32,698 nucleotides of DNA, taken from the NCBI GenBank assembly GCA_913020445.1, contig CAJWAR010000044.1, forward strand, positions 1 through 32,698, read 5' to 3'. This stretch comes from an uncultured Rhodospirillaceae bacterium (GTDB lineage: Bacteria > Pseudomonadota > Alphaproteobacteria > Rhodospirillales > UBA2165). The translations under genes were made by a program, and so were the position numbers. This document shows positions 15,458 through 23,130 of the stretch, piece after piece. The notes beneath the pieces were generated by a model that did no database searches, was not told where the DNA came from, and saw nothing but the letters and a program-made list of their open reading frames with translations. How positions within the stretch are numbered: position 1 is the stretch's first letter; each line of letters starts with the position of its first letter.

Positions 15458-16453
15458 CTAACTCTTATCCCGGGCGCGTGCGATGGCCCGGACCAATGAA
15501 CGTTCGGTATAAACTCTGATATTTTCCCGCAGATACCCCTTATTAAAGCCGTGATGAGGCAAGGGTGATATTTCCTGGCTGGCAGCCACCGCGATTAGGG
15601 GTGGGTCCAGAACTGCGCTCTTCATCGAAATTTCAGTAGTAGTTGGGCGCAACGGGCCTTGGCCGACAGCACCATAAATAATTTTAGCCCAGCTGCAGGT
15701 CTCCCCGTCTTCGGCTAATTGCAGGGCGATGACGATAATGGCAGTGCCGAAATCAAGGCCGCCCCGAACCGTTGTTTTGTGATAGCCCCAGCCAAATCGC
15801 TCCGGCAGCGGCGGCACGATAACCGCCTGGACGATTTCCGCGGCACCTAGGGTAAAAGGGTTCAGGCCATCGCCGGTAAATAAATCAGCCATCGGTATCT
15901 CGCGGGTGCCATCGGGCCCGAGAATTTCCAGCGTGGCATCGAGGGCGATCAATACCGGCGCAATATCCGACATGTAAACCGACCAGCAGGTGTTATGGTC
16001 GTTTCCCGGGAACGGGAAGCAGCAATCGCCACCGCGCTTGTAGCAGGGCTCGACAAACTGATAGTCGTGTTTTTGGTTGTAATAGAGGCAGCGCGTTTCC
16101 TGACATAAATTACCGCCGAGAGTTCCCATCACCCGTACTTGATTACCGGCCACCGTATGAGCAGCCTCGGCCAGCATTGGCAGTTCGCTTTTGATCAGTT
16201 CGTCATCCACCAGGTCAGATAATTTGGTAAGGGCGTCAATTTTAATCGAGCCGTCGGCGCGTTTTTCCGGCGCTGCTGGTTCAATACCGCTCAGGCTCAC
16301 CAGCAGGGACGGTGTGACGACCTCAACCCGCATATTGGGCATAAGATCAGTACCGCCGGCCAGCAGCCGCGCGCCGTCGCCAGACTCATTTAAAAGTGCC
16401 GTTGCCTCCTTCAAGGAGCCGGGTCGTTCATATTCGAAATCGTATAAAATCAT
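15458..16453 (-). CDS. FAD subunit of hydroxylase 1 with HcrB-type [4Fe-4S] loop
   Basis: This 331-residue FAD_binding_5/CO_deh_flav_C protein has the FAD loops LLAGGTDLMPNMR and MGTLGGNLC. Inserted after this is a cysteine-rich segment: C122, C137, C144/C145 and C156, within residues 121 to 160. In 4-hydroxybenzoyl-CoA reductase of Thauera the beta subunit has such an insert carrying an extra [4Fe-4S] cluster (ligands about residues 122 to 155, from memory). That cluster serves low-potential electron input for reductive dehydroxylation. Its presence argues for an HcrB-like enzyme rather than a plain xanthine dehydrogenase. It is the first gene of the second hydroxylase operon, with its own promoter and operator in the 107-bp gap upstream; its Shine-Dalgarno is weak. 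Confidence 0.9.
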   Translation of the reverse strand: MILYDFEYERPGSLKEATALLNESGDGARLLAGGTDLMPNMRVEVVTPSLLVSLSGIEPAAPEKRADGSIKIDALTKLSDLVDDELIKSELPMLAEAAHTVAGNQVRVMGTLGGNLCQETRCLYYNQKHDYQFVEPCYKRGGDCCFPFPGNDHNTCWSVYMSDIAPVLIALDATLEILGPDGTREIPMADLFTGDGLNPFTLGAAEIVQAVIVPPLPERFGWGYHKTTVRGGLDFGTAIIVIALQLAEDGETCSWAKIIYGAVGQGPLRPTTTEISMKSAVLDPPLIAVAASQEISPLPHHGFNKGYLRENIRVYTERSLVRAIARARDKS

Positions 16454-16491
16454 GATGTTAGCCCGTTCAGACCGCCCAATTAGTACACATA

Positions 16492-16519
16492 ATTATTTTA
16501 CGGGTATTACGATACTCAA
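16492..16519 (-). promoter_or_regulatory. Candidate promoter of hydroxylase operon 1
   Basis: On the minus strand TTGAGT (16514-16519) and AATAAT (16492-16497) are 16 bases apart and lie 39 bases before the FAD-subunit ATG. The shared MarR-type dyad ends 3 bases upstream of the -35 box. An alternative -35 (TTGAAT) lies inside the dyad itself, with TATCGT 17 bases on. Confidence 0.45.
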
Positions 16520-16522
16520 AAT

Positions 16523-16541
16523 TAGTTGGATATTCAAACTA
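16523..16541. promoter_or_regulatory. MarR-type operator, copy 2
   Basis: TAGTTGGATATTCAAACTA differs by one base from the perfect dyad at 21128-21146 in front of the marR gene at 21189. It sits in the only sizeable gap between the two hydroxylase gene sets, at the promoter of the second one. A match of 18 out of 19 bases in two promoter regions 4.6 kb apart is very unlikely by chance. Confidence 0.7.
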
Positions 16542-16560
16542 TTTTTTACTGTCGGTGTTA

Positions 16561-17109
16561 CTATTCGCCGGTTTCGGGCATTAAATAGGGACCACTATCC
16601 AAAGTGCCGGCCAAAGTTTCATGTTGGGTCTTTGTACTTTTACTATCGGCAATTTCCGGCGCGCTGACGATGGCATCAATTATTTGCGCATAACCCGTAC
16701 AACGGCAGAGATTGCCGGCAATCGCTTCAGCCGCCTCTGCTTTTGTCGGGTTCGGATTTTCATCAAGCAAAGCCTTGCCTGACAGGATCATCCCCGGGGT
16801 GCAGTAGCCGCATTGCACGGCGCCTTTTTCGACAAAGGATTGTTGCAGGGGATGGAGATCATTACCGTCCTTGACGCCTTCGATGGTGGTGATTTTTTTG
16901 TCTTTGCAGGCGACCGCCAGCGTTGCGCAGGACAGCATCGGCCGGTTGTCCACCAAGACCGTGCAGGCGCCGCAGGAACCTAGCAGGCAAACCTCTTTGG
17001 TGCCGGTAAGATCCAATTCTTCCCGCAGGACTTCCAGCAAGGTTTTGTTCGGCGCCAGATTGAGCTCATGAATTTCGTCATTGATATGAAGACTAAGTGG
17101 CTGTTTCAT
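16561..17109 (-). CDS. [2Fe-2S] small subunit of hydroxylase 2
   Basis: This 182-residue protein has the two [2Fe-2S] domains of XDH-family small subunits. C41, C46, C49 and C61 form the first cluster (VCLLGSCGACTV; the loop residues LLGS differ from the common GEGD). C100, C103, C135 and C137 form the second (QCGYCTPGM ... NLCRCTGY). A 30-residue tail after the second domain is not conserved. The ATG overlaps the stop of the FAD-subunit gene as ATGA. It is the last gene of the first-transcribed operon, which ends here before a 107-bp regulatory gap. It carries electrons between Moco and FAD. Confidence 0.95.
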   Translation of the reverse strand: MKQPLSLHINDEIHELNLAPNKTLLEVLREELDLTGTKEVCLLGSCGACTVLVDNRPMLSCATLAVACKDKKITTIEGVKDGNDLHPLQQSFVEKGAVQCGYCTPGMILSGKALLDENPNPTKAEAAEAIAGNLCRCTGYAQIIDAIVSAPEIADSKSTKTQHETLAGTLDSGPYLMPETGE

Positions 17110-18131
17110 GAAATCTGGCTCCCGTTATTTATGGCTTGCTCGAAAGCCTTTTTGGTAAACTCGTAGATCATCTGTTTCCGGTGGGCGCGTTCACCGCCGG
17201 TATTGGCGAGTGGCAGGGCAGCTTTTTTCGCCAACAACGCCGCTTCTTCGATCAGCGCGTCATCTAATGCTTTGCCGTTCAGGAGTGGCGGAATTTTTTT
17301 GACCACAAGGGGCTTGCTGGCGACGCCGCTGATGACCAGGCAGACATCTTTTACTAATTTTTTGGCACTTTTATCCGGTCCGTTGAGGCGAAGCGTTAAG
17401 GCGACGCCGGCGATGGGATAATCGATTGAATTACGTATGCGGTATTTTTGGTAAACCCCGAATATGCCGGCCATTTGCTTTGGCACGAGGACAGAGGTCA
17501 AAATTTCGTCCGGCGCTTTCACATGTGGCGCAGCACCGTCTCCAGTATAAAATTCGCGTAAATCCACGTGCCGTTCGCCGCGGGCGGAAAGCAAGGTGAT
17601 CCTCGCGTCCAGCGCAACCAGGACCGGCGCTAAATCAGCCGAGAAGACAGCGAAGCATTTCTTGGCCCGTCCCGAAGGTGCCGCCTTGCAGGTTTCGCCG
17701 CCCAATTTCAGACATTCCTGATCACACGCCTGCCAATTTTCTGACTGGTTATAATAATAACAGCGCGTATCCAGACAAATGTTTCCGCCGACGGTCGCCA
17801 TTTCCCTCAATTGGGGGGAGCCCACCGCATGGGCCGCCTCGGCGATAACCGGGAAGTGTTGCAGAATCTCGGCGTTGGTTTCCAGTGACCGGAGTGTCGC
17901 CAAAGGCCCGATTTTCAAACCCTCGGTATCATCCCATTCGACGTCGCGAAGATGAGGTATTGCCTGCAAGGATATAACAACATCGGGTGAGAAAATTCCC
18001 TGCCGCATCGACGGCAGCATGTCAGTGCCACCGCTGATCACCATGCTCTGGGTGCCGCTGTCCATCAACAACTTGGCTGCCTCATGGATTGTTTCCGGTT
18101 CCAGATATTGAAAATTTGGCAGTGGCTGCAT
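17106..18131 (-). CDS. FAD subunit of hydroxylase 2 with HcrB-type [4Fe-4S] loop
   Basis: This 341-residue paralogue of the subunit at 15458..16453 has FAD motifs ISGGTDMLPSMRQG and TVGGNICLDTRC. The extra cysteine ladder is C124, C136/C140, C148 and C159, followed by FAVFSADLAPVLVALDA. The spacing C-x15-C-x7-C-x10-C is close to that of 4-hydroxybenzoyl-CoA reductase beta, supporting an additional [4Fe-4S] cluster. The C-terminal CO_deh_flav_C domain is complete. It starts 1 bp after the large-subunit stop and overlaps the small-subunit start. As in its paralogue, the loop suggests that the enzyme can be driven by low-potential electrons in the reductive direction. Confidence 0.9.
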   Translation of the reverse strand: MQPLPNFQYLEPETIHEAAKLLMDSGTQSMVISGGTDMLPSMRQGIFSPDVVISLQAIPHLRDVEWDDTEGLKIGPLATLRSLETNAEILQHFPVIAEAAHAVGSPQLREMATVGGNICLDTRCYYYNQSENWQACDQECLKLGGETCKAAPSGRAKKCFAVFSADLAPVLVALDARITLLSARGERHVDLREFYTGDGAAPHVKAPDEILTSVLVPKQMAGIFGVYQKYRIRNSIDYPIAGVALTLRLNGPDKSAKKLVKDVCLVISGVASKPLVVKKIPPLLNGKALDDALIEEAALLAKKAALPLANTGGERAHRKQMIYEFTKKAFEQAINNGSQIS

Positions 18132-18132
18132 G

Positions 18133-20430
18133 TTAGTTCGCCCTCTCTTCTAATCCCTGCAAAATTTTGCCGGGCGTTATCGGCAGGCTTTTAATGCGGA
18201 CGCCCAGCGCGGCATCGACAGCATTGGCAATCGCCGGCGCCATATTAATAACCGAGACATTGCCGACCCCCTTGGCGCCGAAGGGCCCGCGGCTGTCGAA
18301 TTCATCTACCGTGGCGAACTCGACTTCGGGTATATCGACGGCGGTCGGCATGCGGCATTCCAGAAAACTCGGATTTTTCACCTGCCCGTCCTCGATAATG
18401 ACGTCTTCAAAAAGTGCATAGCCGAGGCCCGTCGTTAGGCCGCCGATGATCTGACCTTTCAGGCCGGCTGGATTGATGACCGTGCCGCAATCGTGGACGG
18501 CGGTGGCTTTGATCACCTTGACCTCGCCGGTTTTCGCATCAATCTCGGTTTCAACAATGTGGGTGGCGAAAGTATAGGTCGAGAACATTTTCGACGCCGC
18601 GCCCTGGACAATATTAGTGTCGAACGGCTGCTCGGTCGGGTTAATCGATGCCTTGCCGATGATCGGCCCGCCTTTTTTATACTGCCCGCCGCCGAGCAGT
18701 TCGCGGAAATGCAGAAACCGGTTGTCCGAACTTTTATCGAATACCTTTTTGTCTTTTATCTCCAGGGCACTGACGTCCACTTCCATGGCGTCAGCCGCCG
18801 CTTCCAGTAATTGAATTTTGGCGTCTTCGGCCGCTTTTTTGACTGCTAAGCCCGTCGTATGCGTGCCCCGGTCGCCAAAAATACCGACATCAAAAGGCGT
18901 TAGATCGGTGTCGCCAATGACCACGTTGACATCGTCCGATGAGATGCCAAGTTCCTCGGCCGTGATCTGGCCCATCACCGTCCTTAGCCCCTGCCCCATA
19001 TCCATGGCACCGGTGGCGACGCTGGCGGTCCCATCCATATTTAATTTGACGATGCTGGAGGTCGCGAATCCGCCACAGGCAAAGATACCGCAAGCCACGC
19101 CGAGCGCCCTGTTCGGAGCCAGCTTCGGCGATTGCCACGCCACCATATCCCGGGCTTTTTCGAGTGTTTCCTTGACCCTGACGCTGTGGAGCTTCTGCCC
19201 GGTATGGAGGCTGTCGCCGGCCACCAGACAATTTTTCAAGCGCAGTTCAATCGGATCGATATTCAATTCGCGGGCGATCCGGTCCATCTGCGATTCACGG
19301 GCGAAATTTGCCTGCGGCGCGCCATAACCGCGAAAGGCGCCGCCCATCATTTTGTTGGTGTAGATGGAGAAAGCTTCGACCCGTGAATTCGGTATTTTGT
19401 AGGCGCCCGACGAAGAAATAGCCCCCAGCCAGACAGCATTGGGGGTTGGCGCATAGGCGCCGCAATCGTAATAGAGCTTTACGTCCGAGGCGATTAAAGT
19501 GCCGTCTTTTTTAACCCCGGTTTTCATTTTTAGAACACCAGAGTGCCGGGTTGTCGCCGAGGTAAACTCCTCTTCATGGGAAAAAGTCAGGCGCACTGGT
19601 TGCCGCGTTTTCAACGCCAGTGCTGCTGCCGTCGGTTCGGTCAAAGTCCGGTTTTTACCGCCAAATCCGCCGCCGACATGGCACGGCATAACCCGGATTT
19701 TAGAGATTGGTATGCCCAGCAGGGAAGACAAAATCGCTTGGTTGATGTGCGGCCGCTGGGTTGTGTTGTAGATTATCAGCCGGCCGGTTTCATCGACGTC
19801 GGCCACCGTCGAATTCGGTTCCATATAGGAGGGATGCTGCTTCTGGACCTCGTAGGTGTCCTCAAAAATAAAGTCAGCCGCGGCAAAACCTGCCTCGATA
19901 TCGCCGGTATTAATATTCGACTGATAATTGACATTGCCCGTCATGGCGCGCTCGGTCCGCTCAAACAGCGTCGTATATGCTGCGAGATCATCGTGGATGA
20001 CCGGTGCCTCAGGCTGCATGGCCTCCAGCGGATCAAACACTGCCAGCAGTTCTTCATATTCAACTTCGATCAACTCGACCGCCCTCGCCGCCGTCTTTTC
20101 GTCGACCGCAGCAACGGCTGCCACCGCTTCGCCGATATAGCGAACCTTATCTTGGGCAAACACACCCATATCCAGAACAAGTGCGCCATATTTACCGTCC
20201 GGCATATCCGCTGATGTCAGGACGGCCTTAACGCCATCGAGGTTTTTCGCTTTTTCGGTGTTGATCGAGATAATGCGGGCGTGGGCAACTGTACTGCGCA
20301 TCACCCGGGCCCAAAGCATATTCTTCAAATAGATATCTGTCGCGAACCGGGCGTCGCCAGTCACCTTGGCGATGGCGTCAGTCTTGGAAGTGGTTTTGCC
20401 GATAACGGCAAATTCGTTTGATCTCGTCAT
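18133..20430 (-). CDS. Molybdopterin-binding large subunit of hydroxylase 2, Glu-to-Asn at active site
   Basis: This 765-residue XDH-family large subunit has its hammerhead domain at residues 10 to 120. Moco-binding motifs are CHVGGGFGGK (250 to 259), the canonical GGAFRGYGAPQ (363 to 373), GAMDMGQGLRT (474 to 484) and the C-terminal GPFGAKGVGN. The last residue, N724 (codon AAT), stands where the family has the catalytic glutamate of KGVGE (Glu726 in Thauera HcrA, from memory). All else looks intact and the gene is in frame with a strong GGGGGG ribosome site before the ATG, so a pseudogene is unlikely. It may catalyse a variant reaction. First gene of its operon, behind a palindrome over the -10 box. 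Confidence 0.9.
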   Translation of the reverse strand: MTRSNEFAVIGKTTSKTDAIAKVTGDARFATDIYLKNMLWARVMRSTVAHARIISINTEKAKNLDGVKAVLTSADMPDGKYGALVLDMGVFAQDKVRYIGEAVAAVAAVDEKTAARAVELIEVEYEELLAVFDPLEAMQPEAPVIHDDLAAYTTLFERTERAMTGNVNYQSNINTGDIEAGFAAADFIFEDTYEVQKQHPSYMEPNSTVADVDETGRLIIYNTTQRPHINQAILSSLLGIPISKIRVMPCHVGGGFGGKNRTLTEPTAAALALKTRQPVRLTFSHEEEFTSATTRHSGVLKMKTGVKKDGTLIASDVKLYYDCGAYAPTPNAVWLGAISSSGAYKIPNSRVEAFSIYTNKMMGGAFRGYGAPQANFARESQMDRIARELNIDPIELRLKNCLVAGDSLHTGQKLHSVRVKETLEKARDMVAWQSPKLAPNRALGVACGIFACGGFATSSIVKLNMDGTASVATGAMDMGQGLRTVMGQITAEELGISSDDVNVVIGDTDLTPFDVGIFGDRGTHTTGLAVKKAAEDAKIQLLEAAADAMEVDVSALEIKDKKVFDKSSDNRFLHFRELLGGGQYKKGGPIIGKASINPTEQPFDTNIVQGAASKMFSTYTFATHIVETEIDAKTGEVKVIKATAVHDCGTVINPAGLKGQIIGGLTTGLGYALFEDVIIEDGQVKNPSFLECRMPTAVDIPEVEFATVDEFDSRGPFGAKGVGNVSVINMAPAIANAVDAALGVRIKSLPITPGKILQGLEERAN

Positions 20431-20500
20431 ATCCCCCCCAGGGTAAAGAGACTAAAGATATCGAATAAGAAAAATTACCATAATTCGGCAAAAATTGCAA

Positions 20501-20522
20501 ATTATATAGGTACCTATATAAT
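20501..20522. promoter_or_regulatory. 22-bp perfect palindrome over the -10 box of hydroxylase operon 2
   Basis: ATTATATAGGT and ACCTATATAAT form an uninterrupted perfect dyad. On the minus strand the last six bases of one arm are TATAAT, a consensus -10 box about 70 bases before the large-subunit ATG. No good -35 is seen, which suggests either activation or a weak promoter; a repressor here would occlude RNA polymerase. The adjacent MarR gene (20547..21029) is the obvious candidate ligand sensor. Confidence 0.65.
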
Positions 20523-20546
20523 AATTAGTATTAATTGAGAGACGGC

Positions 20547-21029
20547 TTAATCGCGGAGATTGCCGATGATCCGGCGGAGCGTTTTGAGGAAAGCTTCGGT
20601 TTCTTTTTTATTGAGCCCGGCGATAGCGCGTTGATTAGATTCGTGCGCACAATTATATATTTCCGCTGCCCGGCGGCGTATTTTGGCAGCCAGATAAATG
20701 CGGTATTTGCGGCCATCCTTGGCGTCGCGCCGGCGGGTTATAACGCCGTCCTTTTCCATTTTCCTCAGCATCTCGGCGACGGAGGGCTGTTCAATATTGG
20801 CTTTTTGACAGAGATCGGACTGAGTGAGACCATCCTCTTCAAGCAGCCAGACAATCAATGGAATCTGCCCCGGTTTGATGTTTAGTGATTGAAGGCGGCT
20901 TTTCAGATCGGCCAAGGAGAGCCGAGCGACGGAATTGACCAAATAGCCGAGCGAAGCCTCTATATCGTAAGTATCGGACTTATTCGAAGGCGCCTTTCGC
21001 CCCCTTTTATGCGCTGACTTTGATGCCAT
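20547..21029 (-). CDS. MarR-family regulator 1
   Basis: This 160-residue winged-helix protein has a basic, probably disordered N-terminus (residues 1 to 20). Its DNA-binding domain is LTQSDLCQKANIEQPSVAEMLRKMEKDGVITRRRDAKDGRKYRIYL, with the MarR wing DxRDGR-like motif as KDGRKYRIYL. AGGGAG lies 10 bases before the ATG. It is transcribed towards and ends 116 bp before the first hydroxylase operon, and is divergent from a second MarR gene. MarR proteins commonly sense aromatic acids or their CoA esters. It probably regulates the adjacent operon through the 22-bp palindrome. Confidence 0.9.
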   Translation of the reverse strand: MASKSAHKRGRKAPSNKSDTYDIEASLGYLVNSVARLSLADLKSRLQSLNIKPGQIPLIVWLLEEDGLTQSDLCQKANIEQPSVAEMLRKMEKDGVITRRRDAKDGRKYRIYLAAKIRRRAAEIYNCAHESNQRAIAGLNKKETEAFLKTLRRIIGNLRD

Positions 21030-21127
21030 GGCTGCTTCTCCCTATTGCCGGGATTGTTAGCCATCTGCTGGATATTGTAAACCTCAACTAGTTGTTCCCA
21101 CTTCCAGCCCAAAATAAAGACTTACTA

Positions 21128-21146
21128 TAGTTTGATATTCAAACTA
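21128..21146. promoter_or_regulatory. MarR-type operator, copy 1 (perfect dyad)
   Basis: TAGTTTGATATTCAAACTA has perfect 8-bp arms around TAT. It overlaps a -10-like TATAGT (21126-21131) 58 bases before the marR gene at 21189, which suggests autorepression. A copy with one change is at 16523-16541 in front of the second hydroxylase operon. Confidence 0.75.
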
Positions 21147-21188
21147 AAATCAGCGGGTGATAAAAAACAAATTCGGAAACGAGATTAG

Positions 21189-21674
21189 ATGACGAAAACC
21201 AAAACGCTCGACCAATTGCCGGTACGCTCTGCCGATGATGCCCTTGATTACGGCAAACTGCCGAGCTATCTCGGCTATCAGGCCCGTCAGGCGCAAGCTG
21301 CGGTGTGGCGGGACTTTCCGCGTCTGATGGAGGGCATTGGCGTCACGCCCGGCGAATTCGGTCTGCTGACATTGATCGCGGCCAATCCCGGTATCAATCA
21401 GATCAGTCTGGCGCGGGTCTATAAGCTCGATAAATCAACTCTGTCTTACGCCACCAATCGATTGGTCAAAAGCCGCCTGATCAAACGCCGGCGCGATGAC
21501 AGTGACCGGCGTCATTACACTTTGTGGCTGACCTCAACCGGAGAGACCAAGCTGGCCGCCGCCACCGCTAGGGTCGAAGAGCAGGAACGTATCATGGACC
21601 GGATGCTGGCGCCGGGCGAGCGGGAACAACTGCTGGCATTGCTCAAAAAAATCTCCCACGCCTTCGAAGAATGA
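21189..21674 (+). CDS. MarR-family regulator 2
   Basis: This 161-residue MarR protein has helix ARQAQAAVWRDFPRLMEGIGVTPGEFGLLTLIAANPGINQ and HTH ISLARVYKLDKSTLSYATNRLVKSRLIKRRR, with the wing DDSDRRHYTLWLT. It is divergent from MarR 1 and carries the 19-bp dyad over its own promoter. Because the same dyad stands in front of the second hydroxylase operon, it is the best candidate to control both itself and that operon. The effector is probably an aromatic acid or its CoA ester, by analogy with other MarR proteins in aromatic degradation clusters. It ends 80 bp before the convergent ComA-like gene. Confidence 0.92.
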   Translation: MTKTKTLDQLPVRSADDALDYGKLPSYLGYQARQAQAAVWRDFPRLMEGIGVTPGEFGLLTLIAANPGINQISLARVYKLDKSTLSYATNRLVKSRLIKRRRDDSDRRHYTLWLTSTGETKLAAATARVEEQERIMDRMLAPGEREQLLALLKKISHAFEE

Positions 21675-21754
21675 CGGCCAATACAGTGGGACAAACCACG
21701 GATAATATTTAGATCAAATAGGTTCATACAGGACAGCAATATAATATCATCGTG

Positions 21755-22582
21755 TTAAGCTTCCTGCTCCGGCTCAAACCCGGCTAGCTGATAGGCGCCT
21801 TCGGGATGAGACGATTCGCCACCGGCACCGCGCCGAACCATTTCCGTGACCCAAATCTCGTCCCACTCTACATTGGCTAAATTAACATCAGTACCTAGTT
21901 CTTTGACCATCCAGGCGGTAACCTTGTGCTTAAATTCCTTGTTCACACCAGGCAATATGATGACCGGCAATTCAAAAATCACGTCTTCCATTGGAAAACG
22001 GTCAACAATTGCCGCTATTAATTCTCCCCTGATTTTATCGCCAGAGAAAAGCTCATAAGCCTCGAGAAAAACTTTGGCAGCACCGGCCTCGAAACATACC
22101 TCAAGATCAGCCAAAAACTGATCATCATCCAAAACCCCTTCTTTCTTGCCGACCTCTCCCAATACGCGGAGGCCAAAATCTTCAACCGCGCGCTTAATGG
22201 TCTTTTTCTTTTCAGCGAGGCTCCAATTTAACAGATTGTCCGAAACTTCCACCGCTGAGAATCCGAGCGCTGCCATTTCCTCGAAGAACGGGTCTATATT
22301 GCCCTGCATGTAAGCGAGCTCGGTAAAAAGCCCGCCTTGCGAGGTGCTGATGTCGTCACCGCGATAAATCGCCAGCTTCTTCTCGACGGTTGTTCTGGGC
22401 ATTATGCCAACGATGGAGCCGGCAATTTTGGCCATGTCGATATAGTAGCCTGATGTTTCAACGACGTCCGTCTGCAGACCGACCGGCAATCCCCAGTCGA
22501 TCATCATGGTAATTCCTTTGCTGCGCGGCTTAGCCTCCCTTTGCGGTAAAGGTATCGCTGTAAAGGCAGTTTCAATATCCAT
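21755..22582 (-). CDS. comA: ComA-family phosphosulfolactate synthase homologue
   Basis: This 275-residue protein matches the ComA (beta/alpha)8 family: GITMMIDWGL at the start of strand 1, YIDMAKIAGSIVGIM, GGLFTELAYMQGNIDPFFEEMAALGFSAVEVSD and LGEVGKKEGV. ComA adds sulfite to phosphoenolpyruvate to give phosphosulfolactate, the first step of coenzyme M and sulfolactate synthesis; the family also includes plant heat-stress protein Hsa32, so the reaction is not certain here. No comB, comC or coenzyme M genes are seen. AGGGGAG stands 7 bases before the ATG. It is divergent from MarR 3 and shares a short promoter region with it. The length is normal and the frame intact. Confidence 0.85.
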   Translation of the reverse strand: MDIETAFTAIPLPQREAKPRSKGITMMIDWGLPVGLQTDVVETSGYYIDMAKIAGSIVGIMPRTTVEKKLAIYRGDDISTSQGGLFTELAYMQGNIDPFFEEMAALGFSAVEVSDNLLNWSLAEKKKTIKRAVEDFGLRVLGEVGKKEGVLDDDQFLADLEVCFEAGAAKVFLEAYELFSGDKIRGELIAAIVDRFPMEDVIFELPVIILPGVNKEFKHKVTAWMVKELGTDVNLANVEWDEIWVTEMVRRGAGGESSHPEGAYQLAGFEPEQEA

Positions 22583-22601
22583 AACTATCTCCCCTGAGAA
22601 A

Positions 22602-22631
22602 ATAGTTGTCAGAACAAGTATTTTTTGTCAA
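22602..22631 (-). promoter_or_regulatory. Promoter of the ComA-like gene
   Basis: On the minus strand a consensus -35 TTGACA (22626-22631) is followed after 18 bases by AACTAT (22602-22607). The pair AACTAT (22583-22588) and ATAGTT (22602-22607) also forms a 6-bp inverted repeat that could be an operator. The region overlaps the possible TTG start of the divergent MarR gene. Confidence 0.5.
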
Positions 22632-23125
22632 GATTTAAAAAATCGTTTCAGGATGAGGAAAAATTGGCGAAAAAATTTGATATCAGAAATCGAACTGGTT
22701 ACCGGGTGCAAATTCTCGCCAACAAAATGATTTTGTGGTCGAGCCGAACTTATGCACGGAAATTTAATGTCGGCGTCCAGGAATGGCGCGTTTTAAGCAT
22801 TCTTGCCCGGGAAGGCGAAGGAACAGCAAAAATAATCTGTGATTATTCTTTAATGGATAAAGGTAATGTCAGCCGCGCCGTCAAAAGACTGGTCAATGAC
22901 GGCTGTCTGAAGGAGCGACCCGACAAAACCGACAGGCGCAGTACGGTTCTGGTGCTCACACCCAAAGGATATGACCTCTACAGCCGTATCAAGAAAGTTT
23001 CTGATGCCAGAGAAAAACAATTTATGACGTCGCTTTCAGGAGCGGAGCAAAAGGCATTGCCAAAAATACTGACCAATCTGGAAGGCGTGATCGAGGACTT
23101 GCTGCAGGAATCGGAGAAGGTTTAA
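22625..23125 (+). CDS. MarR-family regulator 3
   Basis: This MarR protein has 166 residues if translation starts at the TTG at 22625. A second TTG at 22664, preceded by GAGGAAAAA, is an equally good start (153 residues), and no ATG fits. The wHTH is KIICDYSLMDKGNVSRAVKRLVNDGCLKERPDKTDRRSTVLVLTPKG, complete with the DRR wing. It is only 5 bp before the PHP-domain gene, so it is the first gene of that operon. It is divergent from the ComA-like gene. It probably senses the substrate handled by this operon; no shared dyad with the other MarR sites was found. Confidence 0.88.
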   Translation: MSRFKKSFQDEEKLAKKFDIRNRTGYRVQILANKMILWSSRTYARKFNVGVQEWRVLSILAREGEGTAKIICDYSLMDKGNVSRAVKRLVNDGCLKERPDKTDRRSTVLVLTPKGYDLYSRIKKVSDAREKQFMTSLSGAEQKALPKILTNLEGVIEDLLQESEKV

Positions 23126-23130
23126 TCACA

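Noticed and set aside
18133-20430. Large subunit 2 as a pseudogene because of the lost Glu
   Set aside because: The frame is intact, all other motifs are canonical and the operon has strong translation and promoter signals.
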